Positions 42,752-54,160 of a DNA stretch of 64,000 bases are shown here, piece by piece. The first letter of the stretch is position 1. The number at the start of each line of letters is the position of its first letter. Under the pieces are notes generated by a model, which worked only from the letters and a program-made list of their open reading frames with translations, had not been told where the DNA came from and did no database searches. The position numbers and the translations under genes were made by a program. Origin of the DNA: Globodera rostochiensis (Eukaryota > Nematoda > Chromadorea > Rhabditida > Heteroderidae); the NCBI GenBank assembly GCA_018350325.1, contig JAEVLN010000025.1, forward strand, positions 1 through 64,000, given 5' to 3'.

Positions 42752-45138
42752 TCATTGTTCGCCCACGAAAACCCCGCTGAACATGACGTGCTTTTGGCTG
42801 TAGATGAGGAAAAAGGCGAACGGATGGTCGGCTCGAAAAGTTGGGGGCGGTGGTGGCGGAATGAGGCTGCTAGTTGGTAGGAAAAATACGGCTGTCGCCG
42901 CAGCCGCTTCTGTGCCGTTCTCGTCAATCTTCGAATTTTGCCAAAAATAAATGTTTGGCGGCATTAATTTGAAATAAAATATTTAATTCTCAGAAGAATG
43001 AATTAATTACGCACCGAAATCATCGCTTTTTGAATAACTTTGCTGATGTAGACTGGCAATGGGTTGCTTATGCCGGAAAAGTCGGCATTCTTTGGGTCAA
43101 ATGCGCTTTTAATGCCAAGCGAAGGCAGCACATCTTCCAATTTGTGAGACGACTCAATTTTGAATTTTGGCAAAATGACCTAAAAAGAGCAGAAAAACGA
43201 ATATTATCGTAAAAACCCCTCAAAAGTCCAAATCCGTTGGGGGAATTACACAAATTTTAAAATAATGTCAAAAAATATTGCGAAAAAAAGATTTGGCCTC
43301 ACTTCGACTTTGGTAGTTGCAGAATTTTGAGCCAATTCCATCAATTTGGCCCCTTTCAATTCGTTCAACAAAGCCTTCAGGCCGTCGTTCGCATTTGGCA
43401 AAATGATGAAAAAGTGCGCTTTATCGCCGACATATGGAATTCCGAGCATTTTGAACTAAATTTTGAATCATTTTAATGGGGAAATTCCGTCACTTTTTAG
43501 TTGAAATGAATATTCTTTTTATTGTGTAGCTTAAGTTAGTCTGAAAAGCGCCCAAAATCACTTTTAAATGCTTTAAATTGTATTAAAAATCGAAATGATA
43601 ATATTTTTATTTTATTTTACATTGTTTTCCACGACGTAAATGAATTTGTCTTGCGTTTGCATCATGTCCAACTAAATAATTATATTTAAAACTTTCCATA
43701 ATAAAGTTCTAATAAATTCCAACAAATTCAATTAGTTAAATGTCTTTTTAAAAGTAAATATTTCATTAAAATACTTTGCTTTCTTGGCCATTGGTCAAGA
43801 AAAATGTGAGCTTTTCTTTCGTTCGATCACTAAACGGTCGAAGCCAATTTGCTTTAAAATAAATTGCATTGACGAGAACCAATCTAAAAGATTTATTAAG
43901 TAAAATTAAGGTTAAAATAGAGTTTGGACTTGAGGACCGATCGAGATTTCAATAGAGAAGCTCGAATCTTGTGAAATCTTGAAAAAATTCGTTGATAAAG
44001 AAATCAAAAAAATCTTGTCGAGATTTACCAAGGTTTCGATCGGGAATCTCGATCGGTCCGGTCTCTATTTGAGAAAGTAAACTTTGTTTGAGAATCTAAA
44101 TCTTCTGCGTTGACCAATTCTTTGATCTTTCCATTCGTCGAATTCTCAACAAAGGCATTAATCTTCTGCAAAATTATCTTTTAGAAAAACTTTTTTAATT
44201 TTCAGCAAAAATAAATCGCTAAATTAAAGTATATTTTCTGAAAATAAAAAAATGCAATTTTCAGGAGTGAAAATTGAAAAAAAGTCGATGCATTTTTGGT
44301 TTAATTGCCTTAATGGATTTAAAAGGCTAGAATAGTTTAAAAAAACTAAATTTGGTCTTTTTATCATTATAAAATAAAGGGATATATAAAAATAAAAGAC
44401 TAAAAAAGTCACTATAAAATAAAATGGAAAAAACTCATTGATAAACTTAAAAAGTTAATAAATAATTTTCGTGCATTTCAGAGCGCCTGGGGACATTCAG
44501 GGGAAAAAACTCAAAAGACTAAAATTCGGGGGCCCTAAAATAATCTTTTTTTGTTCAATTTTTGCCTTGGCCGCTGCGGCATTTTGCGCAAAATCGATGG
44601 ACTCGAAGTTGCCCCCATAATGCGTGTTGATGACCGATTTGAACGCGTCCAAAACGTTGAAAGTGTTCGCCAAATATATTCTGTTGGCAATTCTCAGCAT
44701 AAACTCTGGAGGGGGCCCGCCGCGTCGGAAATTGTTCCCTTTTTTTAACACTTCATCGGTTTGATTGGACGCAATTTCTTGAAGAAATTTGCCGAAATTG
44801 ATGTGCAAGGTTGAATCAGAAGAATCTGACAAATATTTATGGGTCGTCAACAAAATGAATTAGATAATTCTTCAATTATAAATTTGGATTAAAATAATGA
44901 AAGCCAATTTTAGGAGACATTAATTAATTATATTGCCAAATTTAAAAATAGAAAATACCGCCGGCCAACACTTTGCCAAATTCAGCTGCAGTTTGGCCGC
45001 GTGCACCGGCGTACGCCATTGCCAGGGCAATGGCTGCCGAAAGAGGCGAAAGTACCGTATTCTTTACCGAAGTTCCCACCGTCAGGTTACGATAGACCGC
45101 CTTCAGTAAGTCCACGGAGAACTCCGCTTCTCCAACAG
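42752..45138 (-). CDS. serpin (serine/cysteine protease inhibitor), likely inhibitory
   Basis: About eight exons on the minus strand encode a serpin fold. These are 44,959-45,138 (FSVDLLKAVYRNL, VLSPLSAAIALAMAYAGARG), 44,566-44,825, near 44,082-44,162 (INAFVENSTNGKI), near 43,800-43,885 (LVLVNAIYFKANW), near 43,621-43,672, 43,290-43,455 (GIPYVGDKAHFFIILPNA), near 43,010-43,180 (SHKLEDVLPSLGIKSAF), and the last ending at 42,752. The reactive-loop hinge GTEAAAATA is canonical for inhibitory serpins. The loop continues VFFLPTSSLIPPPPPP before FRADHPFAFF. The proline run in the loop is unusual. The intron after 44,566 has a GC donor (AAG|GCAAAA). A MITE-like repeat lies in an intron at about 43,916-44,068. 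The domain start is spliced directly from upstream exons (see 45,210-47,675). Confidence 0.8.
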
Positions 45139-45209
45139 CTACAAAACGACAAATGGTTAAGTAAACCGTGCAATTTAAATTAAAGATGGAATTAAGAATT
45201 CTAATCACT

Positions 45210-47675
45210 TACGATTCAGATCAAGATTCGGGGAACGATTCAAATCACGATTCGAGGAACCATTCAAGTCAAGATTCGGGTACATCAATGCAACATCGAC
45301 GAGCCCAAAAGCATTAAGTGACTTCAACTCGCTCGGCTGCCACATCAGACGCGCTTCCTTCGCGAATGCATAACCGCCGAGGGAGTCGCGCCACTGCACT
45401 GCGTTCCCTTGCAGGTCCAACTGCAGTCCGCGCATCTCCTGCACGCGACCCTGCAAAAACCCCAAAATTTGATTAAATTTTTTTGTGTCCATTAAGGTAT
45501 AAAAATTAAAATTTGAATCCAACCTTTTCGAATTCGAGAGTCGGAAGCTTGAAGCTTTTCGTGCCACAACTGTGTGAAATAACGGGAAACATTTCGATTA
45601 ATTGCTCTAAAATTATTTAAATGTTGACGCACTCGCCGCTTATGGTAATCGTAATGTTCTCGAAGGCATCGTCCACGTCGCTGCCAAACAAACCCTTGCA
45701 AATTCGATGTTTGAACTCCACAGGAAAAGCGAATGGTGAAGAGGCGGCATTTGTTACTGTAAAATTAAAATTTATTTTAATTTTAAAGAAACACCAATGT
45801 CTTCTATAACATATATAATAGGAAACAAGCAACTGAGGATGCTCGAGAGTCTCGAGTCAAGAATTTTCTCGGATTTTTTGGTTTCGATCTCGAGTCTCGG
45901 TAAATTGCAAGTCTCGAGTATCCCTAAAAGCCACCATTGTTTCCATCTGAAGATTTATCACTGGCGGCAGCGGAAGACGCCTTCACTTCAATGCTAAAAT
46001 TAAAATTTAAAACACGGATTTTCAGGGTTTAAGCTAGGTCGCTTCTTAAATTCCGCCACATATATTTTATAAAGTAGGTTTAGACATCATAACTTTATTC
46101 ATACTGCACTAAATCGTTTAAGTCTTATACCAATGGAAAGCTTTATATGCGTAGAAAAAGCATTACAGCAAAGTCCAAGTAGTTTGAAAAGTTTCAAAAA
46201 AGTTAAAAATGTAAAATTGCCAAAATTGTGCTTGTCGTGGTTTTTTGATCATAACGTTTTTAAACTTTGATTTACTGTTTTGTTTAGGTTTACAAATAGT
46301 GTCTATTCATATAGAGCTTTCCATTGGTATAAGACTTAAACGATTTAGTGCAGTGTGAATAAAGTTATGATGTCTAAAACTACTTTATAAAATATATGTG
46401 GCGGAATTTAAGAAACGACCTAGCACAGGTTTTTACTCAATATTTAGAATTTTTGTGGTTTTTAGTTAAATTTTGGCAGCAATTTTATATTATATTTTTC
46501 AATACATTTAATTGGTTGTTGTAACTCACGTGCTCTCGAAGACTGTTTTAGTCTCGGCATCGCAATTGCCGTAGAAGAAGGACCTTTGTGGCTGTTCAAA
46601 TGCAATGTTCACATTTGCCGTACAATTTTTGTGTGATGGCCCCCCCGCGATGATGCAACCGTCCAGAAGCACCAAAGTGCCTGAAAATGTTGTAAAATTT
46701 GAATGAATTCTATTTATTTTTTTTTTATTTTACTTTTGTGATCGGAGTTTCTTGGCTCCTTTTCTGGGTCATTATTGTAGAATTGGACCTGAATGTTTTT
46801 TTTGTAAATATTTGTTTTATAAGGCATCTTAAACCATGGCACAATGCTTGACGTGATCGTAATAGTCGCTCCCGCACTTTGGCATCTACGAAACACAAAA
46901 ATTAAAAAACCAAAAAATGTTTTTTACCAATGCCATTTTGTGGAAATTCTGAATGCAAGTTGTGTTGCCAAAGTCGAAAGTGCCGAAAATCTTTCCAAAT
47001 TTTTCATTCAAAGCTTGCTTTTTATACTGAAATTTGTCACTTTTTTTATTTGATTTAAAAAATCAGAATTTTTACCGTACACGCACAGTACTCCTCGGCC
47101 GCCGGGTTGACGCCGTTACTCGCCTTTGTGCCCTTGTAACACGCGTAACATCCATCGCCCGTCGCTTTGTCCGCCGGCAGCTTGTTGTCCTCAAACAGCG
47201 AGGAGTTCAGCCATGGCGGACGCAAATGCCGGGGAATAAAGCCCTTCTGTTTGACCACCTCCGACAGCAGACATTGCGCGTGGAACGGAGTGCCCTCAAT
47301 GGCACGGCACAATTCTTTGGCGTTAAATTCTGAAATGTTCACATACAAATTCACATTTCACAATATTGAAGTTAATAATTTTGCGAAAATAGCTTCAGCC
47401 CCGAACCGTCTCTTCGGGAGGCGGAGAAGCGCCGGGGTTGGGTCAAACCCTACTCTGCTTGCTCGCTGACACCAGCCCGGGTCGTCCCCCCGATCCACGA
47501 CATAGCCAACTCCGACCTCTCCGACCCCCGACTTTCCCGCCCCCGAGGGGTTGGGTCAACCCCTACTCAAACCACCGAAAGCTTTTGACTGTTGATTTGC
47601 ATTGCATCCGTTGAATTGGATGCCGAAGACTTGCAGAACGGTAATTATCAGAGCCAAGTTGAAGTGCAACACCAT
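45210..47675 (-). CDS. secreted Cys-rich protein exons directly upstream of, and possibly fused to, the serpin
   Basis: ATG 47,675 starts a signal peptide (VLHFNLALIITVLQVFG). Exons 47,573-47,675, 47,076-47,329, 46,928-47,026, about 46,832-46,885, 46,738-46,790, 46,530-46,680, 45,935-45,995, 45,640-45,757 and 45,220-45,450 continue in frame where checked. They encode a Cys-rich ectodomain (GDGCYACYKGT, CGSDYYDHVKHC, LVLLDGCIIAGG, KGLFGSDVDDAFENITITI). I do not recognise the family. The last of these exons has a GTAAGT donor, and the next acceptor (45,139) leads into the serpin domain, so one transcript may encode both. Two separate genes are the alternative. A CTCGAG-type word repeat sits in the intron near 45,838-45,930. 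Confidence 0.5.
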
Positions 47676-47715
47676 TTTGGGGGAGTTGTCCTTCAGAAAG
47701 TACAATTAATTAATT

Positions 47716-48150
47716 AATCTCGGGATCCGGCGGACTCTCAACCCCTAACAAAATGGCCCAGAAATAATTGACATTGCCAGCTCCCTCTCCCCGTACATTT
47801 TTTGTTAATCGATCGGTTAGAAAAATCGGTTAAAATATGCTAAAATGGAAAAATGATGGATGGTAAGCGATGTTAAATTACAGCCAATGCAGCAAAAACG
47901 ATTTGGATGATTCACTTATGGCTCGCGTTCTTTCCCATCAGAGATTTTAATCGAATTCATCGCCCTAACCAATTGAACGATTGATTTATTTGTAAAAAGT
48001 GTTTGGACAAAATGTTTTTGCAATGTCTAATTAAAAATAGAAATTTATTAATATTAGAAAAGCATTTAAATTCATTTTTTTTTCTGGGGATAAAAATTTG
48101 ATACTGTATGTTGCTGTAGAAATCTGCTTAGGTACATGCTTTTACTTCTG
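47716..48150. repeat. about 450-bp direct repeat, copy B
   Basis: Counterpart of 36,581-37,120, lying immediately upstream of the secreted gene's ATG. It carries the same landmarks, with several indels. Confidence 0.8.
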
Positions 48151-48454
48151 ATAAGCTTAAAGTAAAGACTTTTCTAAATTTTTTGAAAATCGGAAATTGG
48201 ATACTAACTCAAAGTGTTTCCTGTTTTTGAGACAATAAACATTTTTAATCATTGTGACTAATTTGATTTTTCGTCTAAAAATAAGATTAATTCGTTGTTT
48301 AAAAGTCTTTTAATTATGCATTAATTAATATATAAAACACTGAAGAAAAAAATAATGCTATCAATTTAAAAAGTCATTAAATTTATAAGTAATTAAGCAC
48401 TAATCGTTTTTCGCTAATACCTATCAATATTTTCTAAATTAAGGGTTTAATTCT

Positions 48455-51448
48455 TTACTGTCGTTTCTTCTCATTTATCTCTTTTTCAATTGTTTTCATT
48501 GCATCGGAAATTGTTTTTGCGTTATTTTTTTGACGAATTCCGACGCTGACGGACTTTAATTTGTCCAAATCGAATTGTTCATCCGATCTAAATTAATTGG
48601 AATTGCATTTTTATTGACATATTTATATTATTTTACACCTTTTGATCAATCCCAATGCCGTTGAGAGCGCTAAATTGAGCTCTTTTTGTATTGTCTGCTT
48701 GTCATTTTTGGGTTCAATTACCAGCCCAATCTTTTGAATTGCCAGCAATTCCGCATTATAAAATTGGTCGCCGAAGAACGGCATGCAGACCATTGGCACG
48801 CCGTAAAAGGTGCCCTCCATAACGCTGTTCATGCCGCAATGCGACACAAATGCCATTGTCTTCGGATGGGCTAAAATTTTAAAAATTGATTTTAAAACAA
48901 CAAAAATAGAATTTTCAAATTGAATACCCAATGTCTCCTTTTGGTTAATCCAATTTTGCAAAATAACATTTTTGAATTTGAATTCTTTTAAAATGGGCAA
49001 ATCCCCTTTGGGCTGCTTCCAAATGAACAAATAATTGGGAAACTTTTCCATTGTTTCCACCAAAGCTTCGATTATGTGAGAAGAAACTTGAAAAAACGAG
49101 TCAACAATGGTGCCAAAACTGACCAAAATGACGCCCTTTTTTGTGCCCAACGTCAAATTAATGAGAGAATTTGTCTGTTTTTAAATTATATTTCGACATT
49201 ATTTATTTTACAAATTAATTTTACGTGTTGTATCGCATTTGTATTGAGACTTGACGGACGGTCCAAATTAAATGCTCCAATAAATTTGACTTTTTCAATG
49301 CTTTCAACAATTTTAAACTGGGCAAAATCCACTTCAGGCAGGGAATTCAGGAAGAAAAAGCGCGTACTTTTAAACATTTCAACCCAACTTGGGAAGGTGT
49401 TTAAGAAATATTTCTCCTCAGCCAATTTTTGATAGTCCACATCCTTAAAAATTAATCAAAATCGATGAAAGCAAATTTTATTTTAAATTTAAAAAAAGTT
49501 ATTTTTATATTTACTTGATTTATGAATTCTTTGATTTTCTCCATTGTTTGATCCACACAATTTTGCCACACTTTTGCCTTTCTCAACTTCAGTTGCTCTT
49601 CCCTAACTTCTCGGGATTTGAAATTGAGCAGCTCGAGACGATCTTCTCCCGATGGCAATAGATTAAACGTTGGAAGGCCGATATAGCCTGAAAATATTTA
49701 CATTGGTTTAAGTCAATTTGAGTCGATTAGTTGAAAGTTTTTCTCAGGCGTGTGCACGGATATCCGCGGATATACCCGGATATTACGGATGGGATAACGG
49801 TTATGGATTTTAAACTCAGACGGATACGGATTGCATATGGCTGATGATGCTCATATTCACAATGCTAACTATCTGTACATAAATCCCTAGCAACAGATTA
49901 ATACAATGCTATGACTACTGTAGGGTATCCGTATTTCGATAAACCCTATGTGTAGCTCTATCCTTATTTCATATTCACAATGCTCAGGATCCGCAGATAC
50001 CTCAGCTACATATAGATATCTGCAGATTTTAATCCTTACAAATCAATGCTAACTATCTGTAGATAAATCGCTAGCAACAGATAAATATAATGCTATGACT
50101 AGGGTATCTATCCGTATTCCGAACTAGCAGTATGTATAAACCCAATGTGTAGCTCTCTATCCTTATTTCATATTCACAATGTTAAGAATAGGGTATCGGC
50201 TAGTTATATCTGTAGCTTTGGATAGTTAGCTGCGGATATCCTTAACCTTGTGAATACGGTTTTTAAGCTGCAGATTTTAATCTTTATCATTGTGAATATA
50301 TAAGCATGAGTGGGTGGTTAAACTGTTAGGTTAATTCTATTTCAATTTAAATGCCACGCGATGCACCCACAAACTGTTTGCTTGGAAAAAAAAGTATGTT
50401 GGAAAAAATAATTAAAAAATGGATTTTTATGTGTTAAAAAATAATGTTACCATTTATTTGCGTCTTCATTTTGCTCAAAACTCCAAGTAAATAGAGATGA
50501 AAAGGTGCCATTGGCTGACTGTGCGTCGCAATTGTGACGGGTATTCCCAAGAAATGAAAAATAGCCAATGAATATGCCGTCATATAAAATGTTTCCGTTA
50601 TTCCAACGTCAAATTTTTCAGATCGTAATTTATCCATTAGTTTTAAATCACTGGCGATATCTAAATTTGAATTTTAAATTTTCAACAAAAAAGGGTTTAA
50701 ACTTTAAAGTATATTTTACATTTCTACTTATTTAATAGTTTAATTCTGTTTAAAAAGGATTTCACTACTCTAATAAAGCTAATTTTAAGTAAATTTTTAT
50801 AAATTACCGAGATATATTTTATCGTACTCTAATGGAATACCAACACCGAATAATGAAGGTGACGTTTGCATTTTTGGCATAAAATATTGCACATTCAGTC
50901 GAACTTCAACATTTTTATCAGAAATTTTCTGATTTTCATCTCTTATCGGAATCAACATGTGCTGAAATATTTTAATAAACTTTTTATTCAAATGTGCTGA
51001 AAACAGTTTAAATATTTTAATAAACTTTTTATTCAAATGTGCTGAAAACAGTTTAGATATTTTAATAAACTTTTTATTCAAATGTGCTGAAAACAGTTTA
51101 AATATTTTAATAAACTTTTTATTCAAATGTGCTGAAAACAGTTTAGATATTTTAATAAACTTGTTATTCAAATGTGCTGAAAACAGTTTAGATATTTTAA
51201 TAAACTTTTTATTCAAATGTGCTAAATAAAAACAGTTAAAATATTTATAAAAACTTTTTATTCAAAAATATTACCACTTCATGGCCGTCTTCTTCCATTA
51301 ATAATTTTGCCAAATTCAAACTAAAACCGAAGTGCCCTCCAAAGTATAAATAGTTTGGCTGTACGAACAATATTTTCAAGGCATTTGCCTCTTGTGGAAT
51401 GGAACTTAAGCATAGTAAAATAGTTATGATGATTAATGCATTAATCAT
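48455..51448 (-). CDS. UDP-glucuronosyltransferase-type glycosyltransferase
   Basis: Complete eight-exon gene, 513 aa, frame checked: 51275-51448, 50808-50961, 50451-50660, 49515-49687, 49225-49443, 48928-49174, 48639-48870, 48455-48587; all introns GT-AG. A signal peptide (MINALIIITILLCLSSIPQE) is followed by the acceptor-binding half, then VILVSFGT and the UGT signature in the C-terminal half (FVSHCGMNSVMEGTFYGVPM, FFGDQFYNAELL). UGTs conjugate sugars to small lipophilic substrates in the ER lumen. The usual C-terminal membrane helix is missing; the protein ends in a charged helix EKEINEKKRQ. Intron 1 contains 45-bp repeats; intron 3 is 763 nt and holds a GGATAT-rich repeat. Confidence 0.9.
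49741..50300. repeat. GCGGATAT/TTCACAATG word repeat in UGT intron 3
   Basis: Iterated and inverted words such as GGATATCCGCGGATAT, ATATTCACAATGCT and AACTATCTGTA fill about 550 bp. No clear TIR or target duplication was found, so the element class is undecided. Confidence 0.6.
50965..51235. repeat. 45-bp tandem repeat, each unit carrying a 3' splice-site-like motif
   Basis: About six units, read on the minus strand as CTGTTTTCAG|CACATTTGAATAAA and so on. Each contains a pyrimidine run plus CAG, identical in type to the true acceptor of UGT exon 2 (ATTTCAG|CACATG at 50,961/50,962). The array is open in one frame (LNKKFIKIFKLFSAH repeated), which produces a spurious 139-aa ORF. Confidence 0.85.
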
Positions 51449-51710
51449 TTGTTCTGTTTTTCTAAATTTTATTATTATCGATTGCCCGGGATTTTGAAGA
51501 TCCGGTTTTCGTGACAGTTTAACTGATAGTGCCCTACTCTAAGCGCCAGCTTTAAAGTTTTTCTTAGGAAAAAAAAAAAAATAAATGTCCTTTAATAAAT
51601 TAAATTTTATTTTGGTAATTAAATCCTTAAATGTTTTTTGAGTTGAATCGTAAAGTAAAAATAAAGTACTTATTTCCTTGCTTAAAATGTAAGTTTTTGG
51701 GCAGTTAAAT

Positions 51711-52312
51711 CAGGGATGCCATTTGTACTTATTTATCAGAAATGTACTGATATTAGAAGGCAGAATCTGACAAATTAAAAATGTACTGATTTGTCAGAAA
51801 TGTACTGATTTCAGCTCGGCGTACTGATTTTGTACTGATTTTCAGGTTAATTCGCATTTTTGGACCAATTTTGTTAACAAATTGAGTCGAAAATCCAAAA
51901 ATTTTCTCGGCGGCGCCTATCGGCACCGCCGACCCCCCCCCCCTACTAAAGCAGATTTCACAAAAAAAATTGCTTTTTTGAAAAAACGAAAATCGGCAAG
52001 GTTTTCGAAATGTTACACAATTTCTTAACAAAAAAAACGTTATAAAATAAAAAACTTTTCCCGACGGCACCTGTCGGCGCCGTCGGACCCACCAACTCAA
52101 AAATCCATGTGAAAAGCTGCAATTTCCAACCCCGAATTGTTGAGAAAAATTGTTGGAGGAGTGAAATATGGTTAAAAACGCACATTTCATGCGAAAAATT
52201 AATGATTTATTATATTTTGAGACATTTTTTAAAATGTACTGATTTTTGACCCCAAAATCTGATATTTTGATTCCAATGTACTGATTTTGAAAAATTTTTG
52301 TTGGCATCCCTG
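51711..52312. mobile_element. hAT-like MITE 3
   Basis: Ends CAGGGATGCCA and TGGCATCCCTG with a perfect 8-bp duplication AGTTAAAT (51,703-51,710 and 52,313-52,320). The interior is packed with TGTACTGATT words near both ends and holds two GC-rich hairpins (51,902-51,937 and 52,052-52,087). Confidence 0.92.
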
Positions 52313-52822
52313 AGTTAAATGCTTTAGATTATAACAAAATTAAATAAATAAAAAACCCCAAACATTAAACATGTAAACAGCAGACAATATCGAAACGTAT
52401 GCACGCCAACAATTTCCGCATATTTACAAAATGCAAAAAAAAGAAAATTCATTATGTGAATATACCCCCAACACAACCTTTTCCTCCATTTGCCACATTT
52501 TTTAAGCGGAAATAGAGAAGAAAGATAAATCGAAACATTGTCAGCAGAATTCACGTGAAAATTGCCATATCTAGAGAAGAAAAAGAGGTGGATTTATTTA
52601 TGTAACCGGATGCCAAAAAAGTCCGAAATCCGGGATTCCGGCTCCCAAAAAATGACCAGGAATTGGAAAATTTCGATACTCAAAAATTTGACTTCATAAG
52701 AAATGGGCTAAATCACTTATATAGGCTTTCAAACATGCCGGAAACGAAAATATGCAGATTTTGTTAATATAATTTCTTTGAGTAACAAAAGCCGGATAAA
52801 ATAACGAAGGCTGCGCAATGGC

Positions 52823-53000
52823 TAGAGACCGGACTTGAGCTTCGAGCGAGATCTCGAGTCGAGATTTTTCGAGATGTCGAGACCGAGATTCTCGAAAAAG
52901 CCGAGATTCTCGGAAAAATCTCGGAAAATTTCATCGAGCGAGATCTCGAGTCGAGATTTTTCGAGATCTCGAGACGAGATCTCGTCTCGACCGGTCTCTA
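52823..53000. mobile_element. hAT-like MITE 4 (CTCGAG word)
   Basis: Ends TAGAGACCGG and CCGGTCTCTA; flanks GCAATGGC and GTAATGAC (6/8). The interior consists of GAGATCTCGAG and TCGAGATTTTTCGAGAT words. Related sequences occur at 43,916-44,068 and 62,362-62,459. Confidence 0.75.
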
Positions 53001-53096
53001 GTAATGACCCGCCAACAGCAGTGATTTCACGGTTCCGGGAACCGCCAAAATCCGGAAGGTTTCAATATACCGTAGTTCCATTGCTAATGAATTGAA

Positions 53097-53200
53097 TAGG
53101 GTTGCCGGTTCCTGGGAATTCTTCGGGTACCCGAACCGGAACCGAGAACCGAACCGAAAAAATCCCGGTTCTACGGTTCGGTTCGGAACCGACAACTCTA
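53097..53200. mobile_element. hAT-like MITE 5 (CCGGTTC word)
   Basis: 104 bp. Ends TAGGGTTGCCGGTT and AACCGACAACTCTA, with a perfect 8-bp duplication GAATTGAA on both sides. The interior is made of GAACCGGAACC-like words. Confidence 0.88.
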
Positions 53201-53629
53201 GAATTGAATAAATGATTAATCAATTGATGCGCGTAAATGGAATATGAAAATGAATGTTTCGCTCATCGATTGATCGATCAGCCAATTCCATCGCCGTTCA
53301 AACATTTTCCATAGAATTTACTCGCGACAAATTTGCTCAATACATTCAAATTTTATTATTATTTGCGAGGGAATGCGTCAAAGCAAATTATGAAACCAAA
53401 AAAGGAATTTGAAAAAGACCAGTTTTGCAGATTGATGTTTTGGGGATATTTTACACAAAATTTCTATTAATAATAATAATAGTAATAAATTTTCCAAAAT
53501 GAAAGTAAAATAATATTTAAATAATGTAAGCCTGTTAAATATAAACCAAAAATAATTTGTCTCTTAAATATGTTTTAAAAACAATTTTTTTAGATAAAAA
53601 ATGACAATAAGTAATTGGTTTGTTAAAAT

Positions 53630-53849
53630 TAGTGTTAGGCACGGTACGGTATTACCGCGGTAATTTTCGGTATTACCGCGGTAATTTTTTCGGTATTACC
53701 GATTCGGTATACCGACCGAGAAAAATGTTGAGATTTCGGTATTTTTCGGTAACGGTAATTTACCGATTTACCATTACCGATTACCGAAAAACCCCATTTG
53801 CCTAAGCAAATGGGGTTTTTCGGTAATCGGTAATGGTAAATCGGCACTA
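53630..53849. mobile_element. hAT-like MITE 6 (GGTAATACCG word)
   Basis: 220 bp with a perfect 8-bp duplication GTTAAAAT on both sides. The interior consists of CGGTATTACCGCGGTAATTT words and a large palindrome around GCCTAAGCAAATGGGG. Confidence 0.85.
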
Positions 53850-54038
53850 GTTAAAATTCATAAAATACAAATCTTTTTCAGAAGCCAAACAAATGTTTTT
53901 GAAAACAAAAAAAAGTTCGATTTTTGAGAAAATTATAACAGAGAATAATTATTCTTTACAAATTGACCAATATCTGTTTGAGCGTCACCAAAGGGACAAA
54001 AAGTCACCCATTTGGTTGGCTTCCTTCACGATAACACC

Positions 54039-54160
54039 GCTTACGACCATACCACGTTGAAAGCACGCCATCCCGTCCGATCTGGCGAGTTAAGCAACGT
54101 TGGGTCTCCTTAGTACTTGGAACGGAGACGTCCTGTGTGTGAATCGGCGGTGTTGTAAGC
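54039..54160 (+). rRNA. 5S ribosomal RNA
   Basis: Starts GCTTACGACCATACCACGTTG and contains the conserved CATCCCGTCCGATCTGGC, AGTTAAGCAACGTTG and TTAGTACTTGG blocks. It ends GTTGTAAGC, complementary to the 5' end. This is the nematode 5S sequence with few changes in the 5' two thirds. The internal promoter (A box, intermediate element and C box) lies inside. A TTCCTTTTTTTTT run directly after the 3' end is a pol III terminator. It appears as a single copy here rather than in a tandem array. Confidence 0.9.

Noticed and set aside
50797..51216. 139-aa minus-strand ORF with LNKKFIKIFKLFSAH repeats
   Set aside because: It is the UGT intron-1 repeat read through into exon 2; true exon 2 starts at 50,961.
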